A DNA stretch of 64,000 nucleotides from Hydractinia symbiolongicarpus (GCF_029227915.1 NC_079885.1:29391001-29455000), one strand, 5' to 3'. Shown: positions 47,273 to 53,679, numbered from the stretch's first letter. A program made the numbers and translations. The notes: generated by a model from the sequence alone, not told the origin.

Positions 47273-47698
47273 CTATTTTTCGAAATACCACACGGCGCCG
47301 CCGACACCGATCATGCTTAGCGCGATAAATGGCAATTCCCTCTCATGCTGGCCATTGCTGGGTGTATAAAAGTCGCTCAATACGGGCCTGCGCGGAATAT
47401 CCGTGAGAGGTGATCCTCCAAATACTTTTTTATATTCCCGCATCGCGTCATCCAGCTCCGTGAATTTACCCTCGGCCTTCTTCTCAAGTCTGAGCTGCTT
47501 ATTGATAAAGTCAACCCTCTCCTGTCTTTTACGTTGCCATATAACCTGAGCCTTCTGCAGTTGTTCTATGGCTAGATCATGCCGCTTCCGTTCCTTATCT
47601 ATCCTATCCTTTGATAAACTTGAAAAGAGGTAGGTTGATCCGGTGAAGGCCAAAGCGTTCGCGAAGGCACCTTCCAACATCATTGCAATTGAAGCCAT
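47273..47698 (-). CDS. Small membrane-anchored coiled-coil protein, 141 residues
   Basis: Unknown function. A hydrophobic N-terminus (about 5-26, MLEGAFANALAFTGSTYLF) is followed by a highly charged helix with coiled-coil character (28-92, KERKRHDLAIEQLQKAQVIW...), a proline-containing segment (FYTPSNGQHE), and a C-terminal span (about 123-138, FIALSMIGVGGAVWYF). The architecture resembles small proteins I associate with animal Polintons, but I cannot name the family with certainty. The start is preceded by TATATAAAC, the same context as the 75-residue gene upstream. It is the last gene of the minus-strand structural block, convergent with the 417-residue gene. Confidence 0.8.
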   Translation of the reverse strand: MASIAMMLEGAFANALAFTGSTYLFSSLSKDRIDKERKRHDLAIEQLQKAQVIWQRKRQERVDFINKQLRLEKKAEGKFTELDDAMREYKKVFGGSPLTDIPRRPVLSDFYTPSNGQHERELPFIALSMIGVGGAVWYFEK

Positions 47699-47728
47699 GT
47701 TTATATAATCCGGTATAATATAGTGGCG

Positions 47729-47863
47729 TTATTTTAATACGATAGCTTCGGAGTCGATGACATCGGAGTCGATGACATCGATGTATTCCACCTTGGGTAA
47801 AATCCTCTCAACTTTCTTACGTTGACATAAAACCCAGACCAACCATTCCAGTATTCGCAACAT
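47729..47863 (-). CDS. Very small protein with N-terminal hydrophobic segment, 44 residues
   Basis: Opens MLRILEWLVWVLCQRKKVER: a short hydrophobic helix followed by a basic patch, then an acidic tail with the tandem repeat DVIDSDVIDS coded by two 15-bp repeats. Its ATG shares one base with the stop codon of the preceding 75-residue gene (TAATG at 47865-47861), an arrangement known from termination-reinitiation in compact viral genomes. No known family. The overlap, the composition and the lack of any other content in the spacer support it as real, but it is short. Confidence 0.55.
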   Translation of the reverse strand: MLRILEWLVWVLCQRKKVERILPKVEYIDVIDSDVIDSEAIVLK

Positions 47864-48090
47864 TATATATTTATAGTTTCAGGTATAATTTTTTGCTTAA
47901 CCAGATATTCTCTTGACATTTCACTTGCGGCGACTATGGCTACAAGCTTTCCGGTATCTTCCAGGTCAAACTTCTGAATTGAGGGTGGAGTCATTTTTAA
48001 TACCTTTTTTCCGAGCATTGAATAGCCTACAGCGAAAACGCATACGACCGATGCCTTATAAATATCGTTTACTATACTTTTCTTATCCAT
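47863..48090 (-). CDS. Small conserved Polinton-type membrane protein, 75 residues
   Basis: Begins MDKKSIVNDIYKASVVCVFA. One hydrophobic segment lies at about 13-27, then GKKVLKMTPPSIQKFDLED, a second moderately hydrophobic helix (about 47-57, GKLVAIVAASEMSREYL), and a basic end. The PPS-x-QKFDLEDT and AASEM-R-YLVKQKIIP phrases look like a recurring small protein of animal Polintons (from memory, unverified). Function unknown, perhaps a minor virion or membrane component. It is followed by the 44-residue gene with a TAATG overlap; TATATAAAC directly precedes the start. Confidence 0.75.
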   Translation of the reverse strand: MDKKSIVNDIYKASVVCVFAVGYSMLGKKVLKMTPPSIQKFDLEDTGKLVAIVAASEMSREYLVKQKIIPETINI

Positions 48091-48131
48091 GTTTATATAC
48101 TTCGAGATTATAATATCGCGATATTATCCCT

Positions 48132-48455
48132 TTATTCCATTTCAAGTTTACTTATTCTCACGGTTTTTTTAGGATCGGAGGGTGGTGGGGTACCCTTCAC
48201 CTTAATTTTTTTGTCCTTATTTTTATACACGAAATAAGCACCAATTAAGACTAGTACTATCACTCCTCCCCCCATTATGGTGTAGTTCATGGGCCCTCCA
48301 TCTGGTTTAGGGCCTTCGGTCATAGAATCCACATCTATTACAATATCATTTGAATCTTCGGGCTGTGTTTGTGCTTGAGGCGTCGGCTGTGTTTGTGCTT
48401 GAGGCGTCGGCTGTGTTTGTGCTTGAGGCGTAGGCTGTGTTTGATTCTGTGCCAT
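48132..48455 (-). CDS. Single-span membrane protein with QTQPTPQA repeats (possible start-codon loss)
   Basis: From the only in-frame ATG (48455) it encodes 107 residues: three 8-residue repeats QTQPTPQA, an acidic linker, one strong membrane span (about 59-76, YTIMGGGVIVLVLIGAYFVY) and a basic, proline-rich tail. The frame is open further upstream to a TAG at 48522-48524, and those 22 extra codons read like genuine charged protein (AEYNRKKREEYKKWL). That TAG starts one base after the stop codon of the preceding gene, the spot where the next gene would be expected to start, as in the capsid-ATPase junction. So the original start may have been lost, a non-AUG codon such as the TTG at 48503 may be used, or the ATG at 48455 is correct. 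Function unknown. Confidence 0.65.
   Translation of the reverse strand: MAQNQTQPTPQAQTQPTPQAQTQPTPQAQTQPEDSNDIVIDVDSMTEGPKPDGGPMNYTIMGGGVIVLVLIGAYFVYKNKDKKIKVKGTPPPSDPKKTVRISKLEME
48368..48441 (-). repeat. Coding 24-bp tandem repeat (three copies)
   Basis: Three near-perfect 24-bp units (GTGTTTGTGCTTGAGGCGTC plus GGCT on the plus strand) encode the QTQPTPQA repeats of the single-span membrane protein. The last unit differs by one base (GTA for GTC). Confidence 0.8.
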
Positions 48456-48525
48456 GAGCCATTTTTTATATTCCTCCCTCTTTTTACGGTTGTATTCCGC
48501 CAACCTCTTACCAGATTCAACCTAT

Positions 48526-49044
48526 TTAGGGTTCTTCGTTGTCACCTGAATAGGAGTCTGTTCCTCTGACATCTTTATTATCTATATCTATATTATTATT
48601 TGCGTTTAAATTTCTTCCAGCGATATAATGCCTACCTGTAATTAGACCTACACTGATTGGTGATAAGAATGATCCGAATCTATAATACAAATCACATGTG
48701 AACCTTTGAAGTGCGGAGTTTAGGAAGGGGTCATTCTCCAGGTCATCTCTCAATGCATCTTGATTGTTTATTCCTAAGACTGTACAGGCCCCCATGGAAT
48801 ACATGTGGATGATTGATTGTCCCAAGGACTTTACCATTTGACCCGATAGTTTAGCTTCATAGATACTAAAGAGTTTCTTCACCTCATCATCTTTTAGCTT
48901 TTGAATTTGCTCGTCCGTATACATTTTACCCAGGTATAGCTTGCTATTTCCGGTTAACACACACTCGAGCAATTTTTGCCTCTTACCATCATCGGGTGTA
49001 GGACCCTGAATAAAAATTAAGTTGTCAATTGCAGTTTCAGCCAT
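48526..49044 (-). CDS. Conserved Polinton-type protein, 172 residues (unknown function)
   Basis: Starts MAETAIDNLIFIQGPTPDDG at 49044. The body is mostly helical and soluble-looking: LLECVLTGNSKLYLGKMYTDE, KLFSIYEAKLSGQMVKSLGQ, a segment rich in small and hydrophobic residues (SIIHMYSMGACTVLGI), then DPFLNSALQRFTCDLYYRFG and FLSPISVGLITGRHY, ending in an Asn/Asp-rich tail. I recall similar uncharacterised proteins in animal Polintons; no fold is assigned. An in-frame ATG at 49143 would add 33 residues forming a strong membrane span (FIILVLILVVVLSFCFFCV). I prefer the internal start because IDN-FIQGP at the very N-terminus fits the family as I remember it, but the longer form cannot be excluded. 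Confidence 0.8.
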   Translation of the reverse strand: MAETAIDNLIFIQGPTPDDGKRQKLLECVLTGNSKLYLGKMYTDEQIQKLKDDEVKKLFSIYEAKLSGQMVKSLGQSIIHMYSMGACTVLGINNQDALRDDLENDPFLNSALQRFTCDLYYRFGSFLSPISVGLITGRHYIAGRNLNANNNIDIDNKDVRGTDSYSGDNEEP

Positions 49045-49145
49045 TTTCAATAGCGATAGGTATTTTTTAACACAAAAAAAGCAAAAACTAAGTACTACTA
49101 CTAGTATTAGTACTAATATTATGAAATTGATATATTCTATCATGG

Positions 49146-49310
49146 TCCTATAGTAGTCTATAGGAGTATTATAGGAGTATTATAGGATAGTCTTATAGTA
49201 GTCTATAGGAGTATTATAGGATAGTCTTATAGTAGTCTATAGGAGTATTATAGGATAGTCTTATAGTAGTCTATAGGAGTATTATAGGATAGTCTTATAG
49301 GAGTCTATAG
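49146..49310. repeat. Minisatellite, 34-bp period
   Basis: TCTTATAG begins at 49191, 49225, 49259 and 49293, exactly 34 bp apart, with a slightly different copy before it that has an extra 11-bp GGAGTATTATA. The unit is built from TATAG/CTATA words, so it is rich in short dyads. It separates the ATPase gene from the next minus-strand gene and would lie in that gene's promoter or leader. Confidence 0.85.
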
Positions 49311-49319
49311 ATCTGTTAC

Positions 49320-49348
49320 TTTTTGTTACAAGACTCTTGTAACAAAAA
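49320..49348 (-). terminator. Strong hairpin at 3' end of the packaging ATPase gene
   Basis: TTTTTGTTACAAGA and TCTTGTAACAAAAA are perfect reverse complements around a single C, 9 bases past the ATPase stop codon. Core arms are again GTTAC/GTAAC, as after the RING gene, the small SAP frame and the 417-residue gene. Confidence 0.55.
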
Positions 49349-49357
49349 ATGCCCATT

Positions 49358-49954
49358 CTAGCAAATCACGTGAGTTCGTGGAGATTCCATCCTCATGACT
49401 AAATGTGTATATTTACCATCTTTCAGCCTTTCCTTGACCTTCTGGATCTCCGACGATTCAATGACATCATTCTCTTTGTGGATGGTTGCGAGATCATCCC
49501 TGTCCTTCGGATACCACACATATAACATTTTTGCCTGCCTTCGTAAGTTCTTCGGTATCGCGGTGTATGATTGTGTGAGAAGCCACATGGAGTGGTTTCG
49601 ATGTCGACCGCTGATGGCCAGCTCCAGAAGCGGTTGCCTCTTTTTGTCCAGTTTCTCATCCGCGATGATGTCGTCGATCAGGAATAATGTTTTGTATCCG
49701 GCACAGAAATCCGTCATCTTTTGGATCCATTCATACAACATGCCCATGGGCTCAATTAGAATCACATATCTATCCCTCCAGAACCAGTTACTACCCATAT
49801 ATGTCTTGTTCCATCTTAATGTTGGACATATAATCACAATGAAATCGAAGTGGTTGTAGTACACGCTCTCTAGCAGTTTTACAACGCGTTGGGATTTTCC
49901 GCAGCCCGTGGGACCGACGAATAATGCCGTGTGAGGATCTTTCATGTAGTCCAT
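49358..49954 (-). CDS. ATP: FtsK/HerA-type genome-packaging ATPase of Polinton
   Basis: Presumed to pump element DNA into capsids. From ATG 49954 it has 198 residues: KDPHTALFVGPTGCGKSQR with Walker A GPTGCGKS near the N-terminus, Walker B LFLIDDI about 75 residues later, a LLTQSY sensor-type motif, and RR (PKNLRRQAK) as candidate arginine finger. This is the layout of the A32-like packaging ATPases in Polintons, adenovirus-like and NCLDV lineages. The ATG at 49954 lies one base after the capsid gene's stop codon (TAAAATG). An upstream ATG at 49981 would add nine residues (MKLWMYYIK) and overlap the capsid gene by 26 bp. Chosen start gives the usual short lead before KDP. It follows the capsid gene, as in many relatives. 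Confidence 0.93.
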   Translation of the reverse strand: MDYMKDPHTALFVGPTGCGKSQRVVKLLESVYYNHFDFIVIICPTLRWNKTYMGSNWFWRDRYVILIEPMGMLYEWIQKMTDFCAGYKTLFLIDDIIADEKLDKKRQPLLELAISGRHRNHSMWLLTQSYTAIPKNLRRQAKMLYVWYPKDRDDLATIHKENDVIESSEIQKVKERLKDGKYTHLVMRMESPRTHVIC

Positions 49955-49955
49955 T

Positions 49956-51275
49956 TTAATATAGTACATCCATAATTTCACCGTTTTGAATATTTAATTG
50001 AGCATCCATTATTAGATATATGTAAGCGTTTAAGGATCCCGCTGCCTCGGCCGTCTTTTCAACTTGCAGTGTGATGCCCTCGCTCGCATTTTCAATCCGT
50101 CGACCAGTCCCGTGTAGTGAGTTTTCATCTATGGTTCTGAAATCCAAACATAGAGCATATTTCGTGGTTAGGTAGTCCGCGACCTTCACATCATGTAGTT
50201 GCAGATGTTTTTGTATTTCACCGGCGTTGCCATCCCTTTGCTTGCCCTCCGCAAAATACTTGCATATTTCACCATAATGCTCAAACGGTTGCATCCCCTG
50301 AGCGAAAAGTTGGTTAGGCTTACCCTCAACTATAGCGGATACCTTTTTGATCTTAGGATTGTAGAACCTTCCTGTATCTCGTTTGTAAGCTTTCTCTTCC
50401 TCAAACAGAACCAATATACCCTTCAGAGACTTGCATGGTGTATTGAATGACCAATTCCAAGTTGTGTCTGACTTATCCACCCTAATTTGTCTATGTCTCA
50501 AGAATCTGTCATAGAGCACGGCCATGTTTTGGTATTCATTTGAGATGAATCTGGCAAGTGTGGGTTGTGTCACAATCTCATATTCGAGAGATATGTTGGA
50601 GATTTTGTATTTAGCATCCGGTGCCGGTGCCGTAGCGGAACCTGAAGGTTTGGTAGGTGTTGATAAAACTACCCTGTCATAATTGTTGAATGTTATCTCA
50701 TAACACAGCCTATTACCTAATCCGGCCTGATAATAAGGAATCGTGCTATCCAACATTTCGAAATCCAGCGGTATGGTGAACTTGTTTTTGTATGCATCAT
50801 AAATAGCTTTGTCCGCTACCTCCGATGCGTCTTTATCCGCAGCTCCAACTCTCAGTTTCATACAGTTTTCTGTACACCCTTCATCAAAGATGATACCTTG
50901 TCTTATTGCATTTCTTTTTTCAGACTTGGTTAGCCATAAATCTCTGTAGCACCCGAAAAGGTCAAAGTCATCAATGCTTAGAATCTCGGTACCCTCGAAC
51001 TTGATAGCTAGCTTTTTAACAATTGCCCTCCCTATGTTAGAGACCAATGTTCTCTTCGTGTCAGCTTTTGACTCGAGATCAATGTCGAAACTTATTTTTG
51101 AAGTACCGGGAACAATGACATCATCGTTACCTAAATTAGGGAACCTAATCAGGAGTAACTGGTTCTGATCAATCTCACTTGGGTTGTGAGTGACAATTAC
51201 TTTTTGATGCGTTCCTTTTACGCCATGTGCGGTTCTAAGTGAACGCTCTGGGTTTAACTTTTTCCCGTATTCCAT
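49956..51275 (-). CDS. PY: Double jelly-roll major capsid protein of Polinton
   Basis: 439 residues, the expected size for the hexon-like major capsid protein. The sequence is beta-rich throughout with alternating hydrophobic strands. Phrases I associate with animal Polinton capsid proteins include IRFPNLGNDDVIVPGT (about 43-58), a first jelly-roll segment with DFDLFGCYRDLWL, YYQAGLGNRLCYEITFNNYD before the domain junction, NISLEYEIVTQPTLA, and WNWSFNTPCKSLKGILVLFE in the second jelly roll. Recognition is by remembered family resemblance, supported by its position next to the ATPase and the jelly-roll candidate. There is no catalytic motif. The gene is intact, and its stop is one base before the ATPase start. 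The chosen ATG at 51275 gives a short charged arm (EYGKKLNPERS). Confidence 0.9.
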   Translation of the reverse strand: MEYGKKLNPERSLRTAHGVKGTHQKVIVTHNPSEIDQNQLLLIRFPNLGNDDVIVPGTSKISFDIDLESKADTKRTLVSNIGRAIVKKLAIKFEGTEILSIDDFDLFGCYRDLWLTKSEKRNAIRQGIIFDEGCTENCMKLRVGAADKDASEVADKAIYDAYKNKFTIPLDFEMLDSTIPYYQAGLGNRLCYEITFNNYDRVVLSTPTKPSGSATAPAPDAKYKISNISLEYEIVTQPTLARFISNEYQNMAVLYDRFLRHRQIRVDKSDTTWNWSFNTPCKSLKGILVLFEEEKAYKRDTGRFYNPKIKKVSAIVEGKPNQLFAQGMQPFEHYGEICKYFAEGKQRDGNAGEIQKHLQLHDVKVADYLTTKYALCLDFRTIDENSLHGTGRRIENASEGITLQVEKTAEAAGSLNAYIYLIMDAQLNIQNGEIMDVLY

Positions 51276-51330
51276 GCTATTCCATATTACTTTTATTTTA
51301 TTTTACTTTAATTCGGTTAATGCTACGGTA

Positions 51331-51894
51331 TCATCTGTCCGCCGTATCTCTTATGTGTAGGGTAACTGTTGTCTTCATACCACCCCATAGCACCTTACCA
51401 TCCTGACCTGTGACTCTCATGGTAAGTGATTGAAGTAAACCTTTCTTTAGTTTCTTATATTGCGGATTTTTCGGTTCAATATATGTAAAATCACCACCAT
51501 ACTCGGATATATGATATGTCATCAGGTTGTTGCTATATTCACCATCTTTAAGATTTAACGAGTTATCCAATTCATTAAGATTAAAATGTAGTTCCGTTAC
51601 ACCCTCCATATTGAATATTTTACTCAACTTAGAGTTTCCAGCTAGTTGTGTTGATTTTACATCACCTCTCACGATTGAATTCAACTCCCTCCCCGTGTAT
51701 TGCTGACCCTGTGGTAACCTAACCGTGGTAACTCCATCAGCCAATGGTATATCTATTGGAGCTGCAACCACATATGTGACATTGTCTGAAAACGTCTCCA
51801 CGATCGCAACCTCCTTTGTACCATGCGAGTTGTCTATCGGTTGATACAAATAGATTTTCTTCTCGCTATTTACGTCCTTTATTGTGATATACAT
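51331..51894 (-). CDS. Candidate minor capsid (penton-type) protein, 187 residues
   Basis: An all-beta looking protein of the size of a single jelly roll. Visible features are IAIVETFSDNV-like early strands, QQYTGRELNSIVRGD, FNMEGVTELHFNLNELDNS (about 94-112), a GEYSNNLMTYHIS strand pair, NPQYKKLKKGLLQSLTMRVT and a final strand TTVTLHIRD. These look like the smaller capsid protein usually found beside the major capsid gene in animal Polintons, but the assignment to the penton is by neighbourhood and memory. It is the first gene of the minus-strand structural block and diverges from the 401-residue gene across a 38-bp promoter. The 55-bp spacer to the capsid gene is AT-rich. Confidence 0.7.
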   Translation of the reverse strand: MYITIKDVNSEKKIYLYQPIDNSHGTKEVAIVETFSDNVTYVVAAPIDIPLADGVTTVRLPQGQQYTGRELNSIVRGDVKSTQLAGNSKLSKIFNMEGVTELHFNLNELDNSLNLKDGEYSNNLMTYHISEYGGDFTYIEPKNPQYKKLKKGLLQSLTMRVTGQDGKVLWGGMKTTVTLHIRDTADR

Positions 51895-51932
51895 TATTAT
51901 ATTAGAGATTGTGAATATATTTAAATCAAAGA
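51895..51932. promoter_or_regulatory. Compact divergent promoter, minor-capsid candidate / 401-residue gene
   Basis: 38 bp between two divergent ATGs. It holds TATTATATTAGAG beside the minus-strand start and ATATTTAAATCAAAG beside the plus-strand start, matching the layout at 45926-45965. It probably drives the structural block in one direction and the anchor protein in the other. Confidence 0.5.
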
Positions 51933-53138
51933 ATGGATGACATTTTCAGATATAACCCGAATGCGACATATAAACCAAATGGAGGGCTGGATCTTCAAAT
52001 ATTGGGCGCTAGGGATCTGTACAAACAGGTCATTATTGTGTCTGAAAGTGGCTCTTTCCCCGCTTCCTTTCCTAATATTTTTACCAATTATGAACTTAGT
52101 CAGAACGCGCAACGTATGAGAATTTGGAATGAGCAACCTTTTAGACTATGGCAAACCCAGCTACATTTCGCCACTTGGTGCGCTTCAAGTGCCTGTGGTG
52201 TAAGTTCCGAACACCTTAATGATGGTAGATCTATGGTCAGGTCGATATATCGTTTTCATGTGTATTATCACATTAGACGAATCATTAAGCGCCTGCAAAC
52301 ACCTCTGCCCTTTGAGGATAGTTTCAATCAATACGATAATCCATATTCAAACAAAGAGTTTTTAAAAATATGTGGTGAATATGACGTTGATTCTAATCCT
52401 ATGAAATACAGGGGGCAATACTTTTTCAGCTCATATCAAAAAAGACGTAACAACTATCCAACTCCGGGGTTAAGTTATTTCACAAACGACTCCATGACAA
52501 GATGGATTGTGGAAAAATCTAATGGCTTTACAAAAACGGGCCTTGTAAAGATTTCAAGCAGTGTTAGGGCGTATGCTTATCTTGTTCTTAGTTCTCAGGC
52601 CTCGGCACGCTCCTCCATCCTTGGTAATGATTCAAGTGCTCTGACCGCCCAAAGAGTTTTTATGAATAACCTTGAGGATATTGTTAACCGTAGGGTCGAT
52701 ATTCAGGAAGACATTAAACGTTATCAGGATACGTTAAACTACGCTTCAAGTAAGGTTGATTATTCGGTTGGGCAAGGTATTTATATGATACCTAGTGACA
52801 TGAATCTCAGAATTAAGACCGGTGTGGTGGGTTACAACAACAAAATTTTGATATCTGGTGAAGATCTGACCATTGGGATTAATCTAAAGGTTAATGTTAT
52901 TGAAAAAACAGCTGAATCACATAAAAAGATAACTAAAAAGAAGCCGGTAACACCCGATCATCCTGATATCCATCCTGATCATCCTGATAAACACATTACC
53001 GTACACCACGTGGATACTACAGATAAACACATTACTGCACCTTACCACAAAGATACTCCTCCTACACACGAAGATGAGAAGATCGCTCTTGTGATTGTTA
53101 TGACAACAGGTTATTTCATATGGTATTTGTTTAGATAA
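51933..53138 (+). CDS. Conserved Polinton-type protein with C-terminal membrane anchor, 401 residues
   Basis: Begins MDDIFRYNPNATYKPNGGLD. A well-structured N-terminal two-thirds includes LYKQVIIVSESGSFPASFPN, RMRIWNEQPFRLWQTQLHFA, the cysteine-containing TWCASSACGVSSEHLN (C83, C88), LPFEDSFNQYDNPYS and a helical segment (about 240-275). A strand-rich section follows (280-325). Then comes a low-complexity His/Asp/Thr/Pro stalk (about 341-379, repeats of HPD and DKHIT) and a single membrane span at the end (384-400). I recall near relatives in animal Polintons, without known function. The anchored, stalked form would suit a surface or membrane-associated virion protein, but that is inference. 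It is the rightmost gene, followed by a nested inverted repeat. Confidence 0.85.
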   Translation: MDDIFRYNPNATYKPNGGLDLQILGARDLYKQVIIVSESGSFPASFPNIFTNYELSQNAQRMRIWNEQPFRLWQTQLHFATWCASSACGVSSEHLNDGRSMVRSIYRFHVYYHIRRIIKRLQTPLPFEDSFNQYDNPYSNKEFLKICGEYDVDSNPMKYRGQYFFSSYQKRRNNYPTPGLSYFTNDSMTRWIVEKSNGFTKTGLVKISSSVRAYAYLVLSSQASARSSILGNDSSALTAQRVFMNNLEDIVNRRVDIQEDIKRYQDTLNYASSKVDYSVGQGIYMIPSDMNLRIKTGVVGYNNKILISGEDLTIGINLKVNVIEKTAESHKKITKKKPVTPDHPDIHPDHPDKHITVHHVDTTDKHITAPYHKDTPPTHEDEKIALVIVMTTGYFIWYLFR

Positions 53139-53369
53139 AGAATGACGTCAATTAAATGTCAATCAAGCCAGAATAACAATAGAGAAACAATGCATTCCTT
53201 ACATACCAAATATCCTTAGCAACGGCTACTTTCGTTTTGACTTTTTTCTTATGTAAACAACTTTCTGGTATGTAAAATCCTATTGTTATAAGCGTTTGAT
53301 TGACAGATGGTTTTACAAGATAACAAAAACTGCTTGCGTGTTGTTATTTATTTATGTTTTATTATCATT
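53139..53369. other. Non-coding region between last gene and right terminal repeat
   Basis: 231 bp with a nested inverted repeat at 53157-53305 and an AT-rich end. A plus-strand frame from a TTG at 53296 into the terminal repeat lacks a credible start and is not called. Confidence 0.6.
53157..53305. repeat. Nested inverted repeat with three 10-bp stems
   Basis: Three pairs are nested in order: TGTCAATCAA (53157) with TTGATTGACA (53296); ATAACAATAG (53173) with CTATTGTTAT (53280); TTACATACCA (53199) with TGGTATGTAA (53266). Together they can form one long interrupted hairpin or cruciform of 149 bp. It begins 19 bases after the stop of the 401-residue gene, so it may be a transcript-end structure, a replication or packaging signal, or a remnant of a small inverted-repeat element. 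Confidence 0.7.
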
Positions 53370-53674
53370 GATGGTATTACCACACTGGCGAGAGGACATT
53401 ATAGACACACATAACACTATAAATTATAGGACACTGCAGGGGAGGGTGTGTGGGGGCCCAGGGGACGGGGAGGGGGCCCGGGGGACACGGCCGGGGAGGG
53501 GGGTTTTGGACAGATATTATAGAGCATGCCCGATTATTTACCGTAAAGTGGTAAAGTGCACATGGATTTTATTGACTCTTCTATCGTTGATTTGAAGTGG
53601 ATGATCTATAAATTGACGTGGAGTGGTACAGAATATATTAATCGCTGTCCTAGGATCCCCATTTTCCTATCTCT
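53370..53674 (-). repeat. Right terminal inverted repeat of the Polinton
   Basis: Reverse complement of 38040-38344 at 302 of 305 positions. It starts GATGGTATTACCACACTGG, which duplicates the end of the polymerase gene without the gene, and ends TTTTCCTATCTCT. The G-rich block is at 53438-53504 on the plus strand. The very last T can be counted to the repeat or to a 6-bp target duplication. Confidence 0.95.
53438..53504 (+). other. G-rich, potential G-quadruplex block in right terminal repeat
   Basis: Eight runs of four or more G on the plus strand (GGGGAGGGTGTGTGGGGG and onward) within about 67 bp, the counterpart of 38211-38278. The surrounding element is AT-rich, so the block is a sharp compositional contrast. 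Confidence 0.6.
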
Positions 53675-53679
53675 TCCCG
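53675..53679. other. Target site duplication, right copy (TCCCG)
   Basis: Same five bases as at 38035-38039. The satellite resumes at once as TGCTTGGCCCGTATAG, in phase with the left arm and with one substitution (T for the usual G after TCCCG). Confidence 0.75.

Larger units (their letters stand above)
49045..49357. other. Spacer upstream of the 172-residue gene
   Basis: Holds the possible 33-codon N-terminal extension (49045-49143), a 34-bp minisatellite (49146-49310) and the hairpin after the ATPase gene (49320-49348). No separate gene is seen. Confidence 0.7.
38040..53674. mobile_element. Polinton/Maverick element, essentially complete
   Basis: A 15.6-kb element bounded by 305-bp inverted repeats and a 5-6 bp target duplication. 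It encodes the diagnostic Polinton set: protein-primed family B DNA polymerase, retroviral-type integrase, FtsK/HerA-type packaging ATPase and a double jelly-roll major capsid protein, plus conserved small proteins. The length is in the usual 15-20 kb range for the group. All large frames are open; the only visible damage is an amber codon in a small SAP gene and a possibly lost start codon near 48522. Intact genes and 302/305 terminal repeat identity suggest a young insertion. An adenain-like protease, usual in Polintons, was not found. Confidence 0.96.

Noticed and set aside
48456-48503. TTG at 48503 as the start of the QTQPTPQA protein
   Set aside because: TTG starts are rare in eukaryotes; the ATG at 48455 was used for the call, and the upstream open stretch is reported as an oddity instead.
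53296-53595. 99-codon plus-strand frame running into the right terminal repeat
   Set aside because: It starts with TTG inside the nested inverted repeat and most of it translates the G-rich repeat. A hydrophobic start is not enough support.
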